Made by a program: the position numbers and the translations under genes
Notes under the pieces: generated by a model
What the model saw: only the letters and a program-made list of their open reading frames with translations
Databases searched by the model: none
Told to the model about the DNA's origin: nothing
Assembly (NCBI GenBank): GCA_022393335.1
Contig: JAJEKB010020600.1
Location: 578,115 to 642,114, forward strand
Source of the DNA: Macrotrachela quadricornifera
Taxonomy: Eukaryota; Rotifera; Eurotatoria; Philodinida; Philodinidae
Length of the DNA stretch: 64,000 bases
Reading direction: 5' to 3'
In this document: positions 12,946 through 23,914 of the stretch, one piece after another
How the letters are laid out: each line of letters begins with the position of its first letter
How positions within the stretch are numbered: the first letter of the stretch is position 1

Positions 12946-13050
12946 CACTGATGATGGCATATGACATGCCGAAAGCTCTGACTTATTATAAAATAAACAT
13001 ATATATATATATAAATCAGTATACATTTACTATTTTATCATTCTATTTAA
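12946..13050 (-). repeat. Right arm of the Penelope-bounding inverted repeat
   Basis: Reverse complement of 7851-7962: the CTGATGATGGCAT block, GACATGCCGAAAGCTCTG, the TATATA run, and the terminal CATTCTATTTAA. Together with the left arm it defines the ends of the composite region. Confidence 0.75.
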
Positions 13051-13082
13051 TGATTCATACACAAGACCTATTATCTTATTCT

Positions 13083-14875
13083 ACAACAATTAAGCTCCTG
13101 ACACTTGAGTTTGACATAAACAAGAAACTGAAGAACACAAGAAAATAGTATTATTTGAATAGATTCAAATTTACCTCAAACATTGATGAGAGCTCTTCCT
13201 CATTTACGGTATAGAACTCTTGTTATCAAATGAAAGAAGAAACTATATTTCATTTTGAAAAAGAAGATGCTTCCTTGTTTTATGAACAATTCAAGAACGC
13301 AAGCAGCTCGAGACCTGCGGTTTTGACCGATCGAAAGAGGAGACGGATACGGTTTTTTCCACAATCTTGTAAAAGACGAAATCATGTTAAAATCAGTCAT
13401 TTTTGCAAAACAATACAAAAAGTGCATGAGAACCATTTATCTTTCCGATGAAATTTTGATTTTGACTTGTGATCTCGCTACAGGGGCTTCAGATCTATAG
13501 TTCAAAATATAATTCGAATAATTACTTTCTTATATCCTATTGTTGAGCAAATAAATTGGTCTACTTACTAGCACGAAACGTTTGGTTTTCTTTTGATTTT
13601 TAAGCAAATTTTCTTACTTTTTGTGAAACTTTCATCCGGATGACATATCGTTTTTACACATTTTTCTAATGTTTTGTAGAAACGACTGATTTTAAAATGA
13701 TTTCGTCTTATACAATATTGCAGGTAAAAACGTGCCCATTCCCTCTTTGTGTTAGGGAAAACTGTAGATCTCTAGCTGCTCGCATTCTTGAATTATTCAG
13801 AAAACAGTAAAGCGCATTCTATTTTGGAACGGATAATAGTTGTTGTAATCACTCACTTGAAAGTTCATAGTTTGTACATTTCTTTAGCTTTAGGTGTAGA
13901 TATTAGCCTTCACTTTCTCTTGCCTGGCACCCACACTTTTATGAAGGTTGCCACCAAGATATTAAAATAGTGTTGATCTCTTACGTCTTTTTCGCGTTAG
14001 AATAGCTAAACCATCTCTACTCAGAATCTAGCACGAAAAAATCTATCAAATATTTGAAAGTGGAATAGCAGGCGAACCTGATGATGGCTGAACAGTTACA
14101 AGCTGGATTTGTGAAACTGAAGAAACATGGAAACTATGAACTTCTGAATGAGTAATTACAATAACTAATTCTTTCTTTTCATTTAATAACAAGAGATCTA
14201 TACTGCAAATAAGGAATAGCTCTCATCAATATTTGATGTGAATTTGAATCTATTCAAATAATTGTAACAAAAAATAGATGGTGTACGGGATTGTTGATTG
14301 ATGACAAGACGTGATCGTTGTTTGAGTAAGTCGCTGTCGAGCTTGTTCATCGTTGTTATCGTACAAATCTACTTTCGTTACTTGTAAGAGGACTTTTATT
14401 TCAACACTGTTCTTTGCTTCATACACAAGTTTTAATGCGAAGCTACTTGCTCTTTTTTGATTAAACACTCACTGCTATATATATCACTTGTTCGTAAGGG
14501 ATTTGGTTTACATCATCCGTGTGATATAAGTATGATAGCGGTGAAGATGAGCACTACGTTGATATAATATCGCATGTAATCTCATCCAAGGATGATATTA
14601 CCTGCGCTATTATATAAGTCCGATATCGGTGAAGGCTCCCATTACGTATATGTTGTATCACATACGAGTTACTTTTGTACTATCACGTAAGAGTGATATC
14701 GGTTAAGGTTGATTCTATATGACTATGATATCATTGAGGGGTGATAACGTGTAGTGATGATCTCAGTATCGCTCATTCTTAAGCGATCTGTGTGATTATC
14801 AGCACAATAATATTGTTTTCTTCTATTCTTTAATTTCTTGTTTCTGTCAAGCTCAAGTGTGCGGAGCTGAACTGT
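13083..14875. repeat. Nested inverted-repeat unit
   Basis: An outer pair, 13083-13158 and 14797-14875, shares in opposite orientation ACACTTGAG.TTGACA.AAACAAGAAA. An inner pair of 44 bp, 13152-13195 and 14217-14262, shares TTATTTGAATAGATTCAAAT and ATTGATGAGAGCT. The space between (13200-14200) has only short open frames (for example 13200-13451 on both strands) that I do not recognise. It looks like a decayed element with layered terminal repeats. Confidence 0.6.
14524..14760. repeat. Degenerate tandem repeat, about 80-95 bp period, three units
   Basis: Three units open with variants of TAAGT..GATA.CGGTGAAG and contain TACGT followed by a GATAT/TATCACAT block. Units begin near 14524, 14615 and 14685. 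The repeated core GATATCGGT and its flanks are moderately conserved. Function unknown; it may be a minisatellite inside the inverted-repeat unit around it. Confidence 0.5.
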
Positions 14876-15101
14876 TGGATCACCATTGCTCACTACTGCT
14901 TTTCTCGCGTAAATTTTCACATCTGTGCGTTAACTTTGATCTGACAACAAACAACTAGACACCGCGTATATACAGCGAATGATGCGAAAGTTCTCGAAAA
15001 ACTGTTTCCACATTTTTCATTGTCTGAAGAGCATTTTTCGATAATCGGAAGTATCTATCCAGAATCTGCATTGGAAGAACTTTGTAATTATATGGTCAGA
15101 A

Positions 15102-15245
15102 ACAGAGATGAGCAAGTCAAGTCAAAAATGACTTGCTTGACTTGACTTTCGTTTTTTTTATTTTTTGACTTAACTTGACTTTCATTTTCTATTTTTTGAT
15201 TTGACTTAACTTGTAATTTGACAGAAAATACAAGTCAAGTGAGAT
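15102..15245. repeat. CAAGTCA-rich palindromic repeat, hAT-MITE-like end
   Basis: Starts CAGAGATGAGCAAGTCAAGT and contains repeated CAAGTCA/TGACTTG in both orientations. The CAGAGATG start resembles the hAT-type ends at 10692 and 58355. No matching right end or 8-bp duplication is visible, so it is probably a truncated copy. Confidence 0.5.
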
Positions 15246-15389
15246 ACTCATTGTAACTTATATACATATATGTAAAGTTTTTTTTCCTTATATGAGAATT
15301 CTCTTCTTTTCTTTTTCATAGCTGTCGTATTAAAAAGTGTTTATTTTCTCGTCATGTTATCTATGAATTATTCGTATAAAATGGAATGC

Positions 15390-15490
15390 CATACAGACTA
15401 GACGAATTAAAAATGAATTAAATATAATTGATGTTTCTATGTAGATATATCAATCACACTTAATTCATTTTTAATTCGTCTAGTTCGTAT
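15390..15490. repeat. Short hairpin element, 25-bp perfect stem
   Basis: ACTAGACGAATTAAAAATGA (15398 on, stem to 15422) is the exact complement of 15460-15484; a few more pairs extend outward (CATAC/GTATG). The loop is 37 nt. It could be a small MITE or a structured RNA, but nothing marks transcription. Confidence 0.65.
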
Positions 15491-15636
15491 GATCGTCAAA
15501 GAATGAAATATCCAACATTGTCAATAGCAGTTATATAAGTAATTATACCGCTGAATGCGGCTCATACGTGAGCTATTGTATTATATTAGTCAAATCAATT
15601 AGAACTTGTAATATAATTGAATACGACTGATTTAAC

Positions 15637-15960
15637 TTCACAAGTTGATTCTCATCTTCTACATGATTCTCCAGATGTGCCCATATTGTCACCTGTTCCA
15701 GTACTTTCCTCTACATCAGATGATCCAAATGAAACAACATCACAAATCACTGGTAATATTCCACAAACGATATGAGATAAATTTTATACAAATATAAAAA
15801 CCTACGAAACAAATTGGTCAGGTCAATGTATGTTATGTAATATGGTAAAAAAGGTTTAACATCTAACATAAATCGACGTGTAAAATGTCAACATCGAAAA
15901 GAATATCAAGAAAGGTTAGTTATGAAAGAATCCAACAGCTTTTTCACATATTCTTTTTCT
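15637..15960 (+). pseudogene. Decayed BED-type zinc finger fragment (hAT transposase N-terminus)
   Basis: A plus-strand frame reads HDSPDVPILSPVPVLSSTSD, then after one in-frame stop NWSGQCMLCNMVKK...NINRRVKCQHRKEYQERL. The C-x2-C, then about 20 residues with NINRR and a terminal CQH, is the layout of the BED finger at the start of many hAT transposases (C-x2-C ... NL..H....H). One expected histidine is replaced by arginine. No catalytic domain follows. It could also be a domesticated BED protein relic. Confidence 0.45.
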
Positions 15961-17129
15961 GCGATTGTTAAACAATCACATGTCATTCTCCTTGGAAACT
16001 AGTGTACCGGTTTTATAAATTAACCCATTTTGAAAATGTTGGCATACAGCTAGCACCTTACATCCACTATTTTTAAATTTAAGGAGTCTCAAGAGACAGT
16101 TTAGTTTGTTTGAGAAAAGAAGAATCTCTCAGAAAGCCTAAAACTGACACATAATTCTTTCACATATTAAAACACGACCTACTTTTATTGCGTGAAAACG
16201 TATTTAATCAATCTCATCAAATAATAGTAAACTACGAGTTCAAGTCCTACCTAGTTAAAAGCCACAAGAATGCATTACATCAGTCTAAATAACTATAAAG
16301 TATGAAATTAACTTTAATCCAAAAGGCGTTTCTCATGTTAAATCTTACTGAATAACGCTAAAATATAAAATAAACCTTAACTCAGAATAACAGTTTCCTC
16401 ATATTCCACATGAAAACGCGTTCAAATTTCGTGAGAACGGCGTATCAATGTTGCTGCATCGTGAAAACACCGTTTTCACGAACTTTTATCGCATTTATAC
16501 GTGTTTTTTTGAAGGTCTTATCTAAGTGGGCGAGAGCAAAAAAAACTTTACAGGAACCACAGTTGCGACAAAGAAATTCTACGGATCGAAATCAGCATAA
16601 AAATTTATTAGAACCGAGACTGGGCGTAGGACTTAAAAAGACTTGATTTCGCACATTTCTAGTGATGTAGGACCTATGAGAGAAGTGCTATACAAAGAAA
16701 TGTATTATTTATCGTGCTTTTCCTATGTGGACTTCTTTATTCGAGCAGAATGAGATAGAAAGAAATCAAAAAAATATAGTTACTATAAACTGTCTCTAAT
16801 TTCTGTGAAAAAACGTCAACTCTATCGGATGTACCGCGCGATTGAGAAAGCAGGACGACTACGGTTCACTTTTTAGCTATTGTGAGCTCAATATGTCCAA
16901 AGAAGTAGCATTTCTCTTCAAAGAAGCGACGTGTTGAATAAAATATGCTCGTTTTTATCTTCCTTTTGCCCCAAATTCACGAACAACATAAATATAACAC
17001 AATTCTGAATTTATTAAAAATATTTCTAAATTTTCTCCAATAAATTTCGACAATTTTTCTCTCTTTGAAAGTCAACACCATATTCAATAGTCAGATTTAT
17101 GCTTCAAGCAATAATATCCCATGTCGCCT
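15961..17129. other. No recognisable gene
   Basis: AT-rich DNA. A small hairpin GTGAAAAC.CCGTTTTCAC lies near 16461-16481. A 78-residue open frame at 16410-16646 has no similarity I recognise and an unremarkable basic composition. Nothing else seen. Confidence 0.3.
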
Positions 17130-17575
17130 ATTTTTAATCAAAACCGACGGTCAAACGCGGTTCTTTAAAAAACCGATGGTTCAAGCGGTTTACGCTGTTT
17201 TCATCTCTTTTCAACTGATTTTTTTATGAAATCGGTATTTTCTATGCTGAAAATATCGAATTTTATCTAAAAAACTAGGTTTCAAATCTTTACAAAATAT
17301 TATATAAAATGATCATCAATTTTCTGTATTAGTTAATCTTCGAACTAATGATTATTTTTCTAGCGCCATCTTTAATAAATTATCAAAACTCGTTAATTAA
17401 GCAAAAATATTCAATGTGGCTAGCACCAGCGGCTTGAGCACGTTCACAAATAAAAGGAAACGTGATTTCGACCAAAATTAAAGGATATTCTAATAGTTAA
17501 AAAATATTCATGTAGTAAGAAGTAAAAAAATATCAAGCCCAGGAACCGTGGTTAACCGACGGTTTTCGACAGGTT
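17130..17575. mobile_element. MITE-like element with about 40-bp inverted ends
   Basis: The left end (17130-17168) carries AAAACCGACGGTCAAACGCG then GTTC; the right end (17536-17575), reverse-complemented, gives AAAACCGTCGGTTAACCACG then GTTCC. Palindromic AACCG/CGGTT runs lie just inside. I could not find a convincing target duplication, so the superfamily is open. Confidence 0.55.
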
Positions 17576-18381
17576 ATAGCGACATGAGATCTTTATGATT
17601 TCTAGGCATTTTATTCCAGGCATTACTGTAGATTTCATCTGAATCGACTAGAGATACAATGATTTTATATGTTTTTTAATCAATTTTCAAAACATTGAAA
17701 AATCCATTGCCAATCACGGATTTTTTGAATAATATCGTGATAAACTATTTTGTAATACATTTCGAAGTCGAAAAACGAATGTTAACGGTTAGTATTCTAT
17801 GTCGATCTTTGATAAAGAATATGTTGTGTCCACGACAGCAACTATATGTGATAGACGAGAAAAACACAATGTTTAATTGCACTTTTTGGTTACGCATTAA
17901 TGCTTCATCGATTTTCCTCTGTTCTAATACATCTACGGATTTTTTGTCTTACGGCTTGCTTTACATACAATAGATAATGTATTTCTAAGCCAGCATATCG
18001 ATCACGAACGCCAACGTCAAGCATCAACGTAAATATCAAGGGTTTTTTTTCTATTGAGTTTATTCAAACTTCGTTTATCGACTGAAAGTCTAACTGAAAT
18101 CGTGTTAAATCTCATAGCTGATCTCGCAGATAATTCTGTTCCTATTATCATTGATATTACCGTTATTAGCTTCTTACGATTCGAAATCAACTGAAAACGT
18201 TATAATGAATCGAAATTTGGTAGATAATAACGGTAGAGACTACCAAAATTTGCGTGACAAATCTCAACAATCCTCGATAGATTACAGCTATGACAATAAC
18301 TGTACTTAAATGCACTTTTAAGTCATCAAGGAACATGCGTTATTCTTTTGCCTATTTCTTTTTGCAAAAAAAAGTGTAAAG
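17576..18381. other. No recognisable gene
   Basis: AT-rich stretch. The 92-residue open frame at 17695-17973 has no family resemblance. I see no repeats beyond short homopolymer runs. Confidence 0.3.
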
Positions 18382-20270
18382 GATGGAGTTGTATTAAAAG
18401 GTAAATCAGCCCACTTTCAATTTCTCAATAAAAGTGTATATATCGGCGCAAAATGAAACGAAGAATCATTTGATGTCAAATTCAAACTATTTGGTAAATG
18501 TTCTAGTAGATTCTGACGAAGATTATTAGATTCCATTTTTGCCCGATTTTACCCAAATCAGACAGCTATATTTTGATAATAGATTGATCAAAACACTTCA
18601 GAGCCTGGTTGCCTTTACGACGAAGTTTCATGTTAAGAATCAGATACAGTTTTTTTCTGACTATATGATAGTATAGTTTCACTATTTTTATTTTTATCGG
18701 CCAAAAATTTTCGAGGACTATCACTACTCAAAATAGGTAAACCATGTCCTCACAAACTTTAAACTCGCTATAGAAATACTTCAAAATAGCTTTACGATGA
18801 AGTTTCATTTTGACAGTTACAGTGCAGTTTTTTTCAGACTGCACGATGATATACACATAAAATTCGTCTTAAGGGCATTTTTCTAGTACCTTAGAGGTAG
18901 AAAATATCATGGCATATCTCAAAATATCGATGCAAAGACTGTTTACTCACGAGGGAACATTGTCAGGTACTCCCTTCCGATTTCAATAAAACTTCGTCTA
19001 TAGATAATCCATAGCGCCCTAGTCAAAACCCTAAAAGGATTCGGGTTCCTATTGAGATATGGCGAAATTACTAGATATTCAATATGCCTATTTCTAAAAG
19101 ATCCCTGTGGAGGAGCCCAAGTATGAAAAAATCGTATTTTCGAATTTTGATCTCAAACTCCGTGCATGCAAAGGTCTCAACTAGACTAGCTTGTGAAGAA
19201 AAATTTAGAAGCTTTGAGCAAAGTCTTGTCGAGATACAGAACTTTCAATTTTCAAGTCCTTTTCTATAGATAGTGTATATAACACGCATTTTTTGAAAGC
19301 TTCTAAATTTTTCTACACAAGCTAGCCTAGTTGAGTCCTTTGCATGCACGGAGTTTGAGATCAAAATTCAAAAATACGATTTTTTCATACCTGAGGTCCT
19401 CCACAGGAATCTTTTAGAAATAGGCATATTGGATATCTAGTAATTTCGCCATATCTCAATAGGAACCCGAACCCTTTTAGAGTTTTGACTAGAGCATTAT
19501 GGAGTATCTTTAGACGAAGTTTCATTGAAATCGGAAGGGGACACCTGACGATGTTCCCTCATCAGCATAAATACAGTTTACATCTACTTTTTCTAGGTGG
19601 TTCATATATGGATTTGTGCGGTGTGATTTGCTTTCTGAGATAAGACTGTATGCAACCAGGTTCTGAAATTTTTGATCCATCTATTGTTAAAATACCGCTC
19701 TCTAATTTGCATAAAATTGGGTAAAAATAGAATCTAATAATCTTCGTCGGAACTCATTAAAACGCTTGTCAAATAGTTCGAATTTGACTAGGGTAGTGAC
19801 TTAGCATTAGGATTGGTATTAATTAATACTAATGCTCCAGACTCCACCTACAGAGAGCGAATGAAGCAAAAGTGTTGGAACAAAAATGATGTGCAATACA
19901 ATCCTGGATAGAATAACCCTGCTCGTATTCTTTAAACATACCTTTATTCATATGATAATTGTGAAATATCAAATTTTTAAAACTCTATTGATCATATAAT
20001 GCATTCATCTAAAAAAATTTGCATTAAATTAACAATTATAGCTCAGTTATCGTACATAGGTACGGTTCGCTTATCTTTTTTGTTCTAACACTTTTAGTCC
20101 ATCGTGTTCTTGCTGGCCGTGGCTTTTGAAGAATTAGTATTAATTAATGTCAATGCTGACGCTAATTCGTTACCACCCCTAAATTTGACACTGAATGATT
20201 TCTCGTCTCATTCTGCATCGATATATATACTTTTATTAGAAAAATGAGAGCGGTCGATTTATACTCCAGC
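18382..20270. mobile_element. Large foldback element, about 1.5 kb without its nested insertion
   Basis: Long imperfect inverted repeats: outer segments 18382-18482 and 20182-20270 share AATAAAAGTNTATATATCG; middle segments 18475-18610 and 19640-19790 share GACGAAGATTATTAGATTC; inner segments 18955-19215 and 19297-19560 share CATGCACGGAGTTTGAGATC. The loop is about 80 nt. The left arm has an extra tandem-like duplication at 18625-18950 (about 170-bp period) that the right arm lacks. The right arm is interrupted by a 393-bp hAT element. No open frame of note. Confidence 0.85.
19789..20181. mobile_element. 393-bp hAT-type MITE nested in the foldback, TSD AATTTGAC
   Basis: Ends are TAGGGTAGTGAC and, reverse-complemented, TAGGGGTGGTAAC; both then lead into GTATTAATTAATACTAAT or its close variant. 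The 8-bp duplication AATTTGAC is at 19781-19788 and 20182-20189. Removing the element and one duplication restores the symmetry of the surrounding foldback arm, which independently confirms the borders. An internal inverted pair, AAAAGTGTTGGAACAAAAA and TTTTTGTTCTAACACTTTT, makes it a hairpin too. Confidence 0.92.
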
Positions 20271-20935
20271 GTGCCCCGTCTCGCATATTTCTCCATTAAC
20301 ATCTACCGCACTAGTGCTCTTATGACAATTCTATAAACCATTAAATCTATTATATTTTGTGAGAGATTATTGATCGTCACATTTATGATTCGGATGAATC
20401 TAAAATGCCGATCAAAAATGTCATACCACCCTTTAGATTCATTCATTCAGTCGCTCTCGACTAATTTTCATTTTCCATCAGAGAGTAGTCTGTATAAATT
20501 CGTATTCAAATTCGTTCTATCTAAATCTGAAATCGAACTTCCTGAATGTGACGGTCAGGCTAGTCAAAAAAAAATATTGATATTAACTCTTCAAATTTAT
20601 CTTGAGTATCATTATTTGATCAGTCCACTATCATTGAAAAAGTGTTTTTCTGAGTACTACATATACAGCATTTTCTAGTGCACCTTTTAGTTGCCGCAAG
20701 CATGGCATTTTATCCAAGTTTGATTTATAATTAAACTTCATCAGCTAACTCAAATTACGAGGTTAATAACATGTAATAAGAGACAATTTTATAGTAGGCT
20801 ATCTAAAGTGGCAAGGATTTGATATCGATGCCTTACGTTATTTTCTCAAATCGCTTTACTCATATATTACAAGTTCACCACCGTAAGTTCGCAAACTGCA
20901 TCTAAATGATCTAAAGAACTGCTCAAATCGCTTGT
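20271..20935. other. No recognisable gene
   Basis: AT-rich DNA between two foldback elements. The 102-residue frame at 20370-20678 has no recognisable domain. Nothing else seen. Confidence 0.3.
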
Positions 20936-22215
20936 TTGAACGAACTGAACTTTTTCAAGCAGCGCTTTTCAAATGAACTAAACTACTTGAATAGTTCTCT
21001 CAAACGAATTGAACTTTTTGGACAGTTCTTCTGTACGGACTGTATAGGGGTATCAACAGGCTCTCTAGGGCTAGTCTATGGGTGTACCCATAAGTCCTCA
21101 AGTGCTATCTTATGCGAGTACGTGTATGCTCTCAAGAGTTATTCTATGGGAGTATCTACAGGCCTCTAAGGGCTATATAATAGGGATACCCCTAGGTTCT
21201 CAAGTTCTATATAATAGGAGTACCCTTAGTTACCCAAATCCTATATAAAAGAAATACCCCTAGGCCATTAAGTCCTATATAATAAGGATGCCTGGATGTC
21301 GGGATGTCAGAATACGAACACCAGCAATACCAATACCGAATGATAATGGAGATACTGGTATTCAGTGGCTTTGGTCGGAATTGGTATTGATAAATTTACA
21401 AAAGAGTTTTTCTTCCCTATTGTAAGGATAACACGCTGTTTTGTTCGAGCAATATGAAAGAACGTCACAACAAACCCTCGTATCCATTCGAACAACAGAA
21501 CGTTTTATCCTTATAATGATGAAGTAATCCTTACTGAAATCTAATTGGTCGAGATGAAAAGCCTCTCAGTCAATCAGATTTCATGCAAGATCTTTTTCAC
21601 CACTGTAAAGATAAATCATGTTATTTTTTCAGTACAACTCGAGGTTTGTTGGAACGCTCTCTCCTATGACTCGACCGACACTATGTTTTGTCCTTACAAT
21701 AGGAGAAAAAAACTGTTTTTTATAATTTACCAATGCCAACCCATACTACCAAATACCAGTATCACCAATACTATTTAGTATTAGTATGGGTGGTATTAAT
21801 ATTGTCACATCCCTACATCAAGATATCCTCAATATATTGCGCTCGAGGATCTACGGGCACCCCCACTATATAGAACTTGAGCACATAAGCTTACTCCTAC
21901 TATATAGTGCTTGAGAATGTAAGGATACCTCCATGGACTAGGATTGAACACCTATGAATATCCGCCTTAGAGTAGCACTTGAAGATCTATAAGTACTCCT
22001 ATAGTATACCCCTTAAAGACTTCTCCACACTTCCGTGTAATAGGCCTTGAGGTTCTGTAGGTATCTCTGTATAAAAGGGCTTGAGCACCTATCGGTATCC
22101 ATATCGACTAGTTCTGGAGAATCCATCGATACTCCTATATAGTTCGTATAGATGAACTGTTTGAAAAACTTCAGTTCGTTTAAAAGGTCTGTTCAAATAA
22201 CTCAGTTGATGACAG
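20936..22215. mobile_element. Foldback-like element with arms built from 34-bp subrepeats
   Basis: The left arm (about 20936-21295) starts with CAAACGAATTGAACTTTTTG...ACAGTTC and runs into about eight copies of a 34-35-bp unit (consensus TATATAATAGGAGTACCC, then TAGG and CTCAAGT). The right arm (about 21835-22215) has about nine copies of the same unit in the opposite orientation and the same end sequence. The centre (21296-21830) is a separate element with its own inverted ends. Inverted arms made of short direct subrepeats are the hallmark of Foldback (FB) transposons. No transposase is visible. Confidence 0.75.
21296..21832. mobile_element. Central TIR element between the two minisatellite arms
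   Basis: Ends: GATGTCGGGATGTCAGAATA at left; the right end reverse-complemented is GATGTAGGGATGTGACAATA. Inside is a second palindrome: CTATTGTAAGGATAACACGC...GTTCGAGC (about 21417-21450) against GAACAACAGAACG...ATCCTTATAATG (about 21487-21518). That core is related to the foldbacks at 25415 and 54779. No target duplication was identified. Confidence 0.6.
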
Positions 22216-22349
22216 TGAAGAAATAGAAGAAGAATACCCTGCCGTTCGGCTACCTTGCAGTGTGAGGTGATGTCCGAGGACAATTTCATAAGCGCAATAT
22301 TTTTCCTACAACTATTTCCAGCTTCAACTCTGGACAAAAGGTCGACCTG

Positions 22350-22595
22350 ACTCATAGTTCTTCTCACTTAATCACTTAAGCTCCCCATGCACACTGACTG
22401 ATCACATACTCGCTATAGGGCTATAAGTGTATGTCAATCACGTAGTCAGCGTGCTATCGGACAGATGATCCGAGACAAACAGCCGTTAGTGACTTATTCA
22501 GGACCATTCTATGTCTGGTACCGTCGAGATCCGAACAAAATACCTTGTGGGTATGTGCCGAACAACTTAACCATTCAACCATAGCGGCTCTTCGT
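22350..22595 (-). repeat. tRNA-derived SINE-like repeat
   Basis: On the minus strand, TGGTTGAATGG (22571-22581) matches a pol III A box. GTTCGGATCTCG (22525-22536) matches a B box about 34 nt downstream, which is tRNA-like spacing. A tRNA-like head GCCGCTATGG...CGACGGTACC (about 22590-22518) is followed by about 170 bp of unrelated body. The cloverleaf stems do not pair well, so a functional tRNA is unlikely. Confidence 0.35.
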
Positions 22596-22756
22596 GACAG
22601 TGGACGTTTTGAATAGCTCATCATTTCTGAACTAAAGCTGAACTTGTGGATCACTATTATATATAAGTCTTTGGAGATGAAAATACTTTTGTTGACAAAT
22701 TTCTAGCTCATCAGACTAATAACAATAAGACATTTACAATTTGTTCTTTAGAGATA

Positions 22757-23914
22757 ATGTCTTTTGATTCAAACGATTTCGATTTTGATCCAAATAAAAT
22801 CCCAGAAATAGAGAAAAAACTTGAAAATGATGGTTATGTTCGTATACAATTTTCAAGTGAACATCTACCAAAAGATCCTATTATAAAAAATATGGAATTG
22901 TTTTTTATTGGAATTATTGAACAACTGGGTGGTCAATGTTTACAACACAATAACGAAAAAAACTCCTTTGTATGGCATATTAAACCAATGCAATATTCTC
23001 CAGATAGTAAACAAGAAAAATTAGCTCGATCACATACATATGAAGAATTTTCATTTCATACAGATTGTTCATATGAAGAAAATCCACCCGAATATTTTGC
23101 ATTATTTGTTTTAGAATCGGATCAGCTTGGTGGTGGACAATTCGAAATAATTCGATTGTCAGATATTTTACAAAATTTATCAATAAAAGCAAAAGAAAAA
23201 TTACTCAATGAGAAATTTCAAATATATGTACCACCAGAATTTCGAAAATCGCCAAATATTGATCATATAAATGGATCAATCTTAATAGATCATAATAAAA
23301 TTCGTTATAGAGACGATATTTTATCTGGAGAAAGTACTGAAGCATTAGATGAACTTAGATCAGTAATTAATAAAGTTCAAAGATTTAGACCAAAGTTGAA
23401 TAAATATACAATGATTATATTAAATAATCAAACATATCTTCATGGTAGAACAAAAATTCTCGACAACCATCGTCATTTATTGAGAGTAAGACTCAATCGG
23501 CCACTGCCATATAACGCTTTTTCTCTATTCGAGTATTCAAAATTTAATCATGAATATTTAACATTTTCCAATGATTTTTTTGATTATTTTGATTATCAAC
23601 ATGAATACTTATTTAAAATATTAAACTTGATTGTTGAGCAATATAGTCAACCAACACAGATAGGTGAAGAAATTCGACAAACTTTTCAATTTGATTCAAA
23701 GATTCATTATATTTTGACACAATTAAATATTCAAAAATCGGACTTTCAAATGGGAAGTTATCGTCCAGATGTTATTTTTGGTCATGGAAATTTATTTAAA
23801 ATGAATGGAATTCATTCATTTCAACCAAAAATGTGTGAAATTAACGCACGATTTCCACTTCTAGCATATTCAAATACTACGTCTACTACTCTCAAATTAT
23901 CAAATAGAAATTGA
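22757..23914 (+). CDS. TauD/TfdA-type Fe(II)/2-oxoglutarate dioxygenase
   Basis: Probable non-heme iron oxygenase that hydroxylates or desaturates a small acid or amino-acid-like substrate. The 385-residue frame from the first ATG has the metal facial triad His101-x-Asp103 (SFHTDCSYEENPPEYFALF) and distal His229 (TYLHGRTKILDNHRHLLRVR), with Arg243/245 placed to hold 2-oxoglutarate. This is the TauD layout. Residues about 330-375 (SYRPDVIFGHGN...KMCEINARFP) go beyond a TauD domain and resemble the start of an ATP-grasp unit, so this ORF may be the first part of a longer protein continuing at 25816. The last about 20 residues (TTSTTLKLSNRN) look like readthrough. Its high AT content equals that of the neighbours. 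Substrate unknown; horizontal origin is plausible but untested. Confidence 0.8.
   Translation: MSFDSNDFDFDPNKIPEIEKKLENDGYVRIQFSSEHLPKDPIIKNMELFFIGIIEQLGGQCLQHNNEKNSFVWHIKPMQYSPDSKQEKLARSHTYEEFSFHTDCSYEENPPEYFALFVLESDQLGGGQFEIIRLSDILQNLSIKAKEKLLNEKFQIYVPPEFRKSPNIDHINGSILIDHNKIRYRDDILSGESTEALDELRSVINKVQRFRPKLNKYTMIILNNQTYLHGRTKILDNHRHLLRVRLNRPLPYNAFSLFEYSKFNHEYLTFSNDFFDYFDYQHEYLFKILNLIVEQYSQPTQIGEEIRQTFQFDSKIHYILTQLNIQKSDFQMGSYRPDVIFGHGNLFKMNGIHSFQPKMCEINARFPLLAYSNTTSTTLKLSNRN

Noticed and set aside
19084..19269. Open frame of 61 codons inside the foldback
   Set aside because: Lies in an inverted-repeat arm with no domain; the same sequence on the other arm is not open.
21040..22140. Possible CRISPR-like array (34-bp repeats)
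   Set aside because: Units are directly abutting with no unique spacers, are diverged, and occur in inverted arms; this is a minisatellite/Foldback structure in a eukaryote.
22518..22590. Functional tRNA gene on the minus strand
   Set aside because: A and B boxes are present, but acceptor and anticodon stems do not pair acceptably; a SINE head is more likely.
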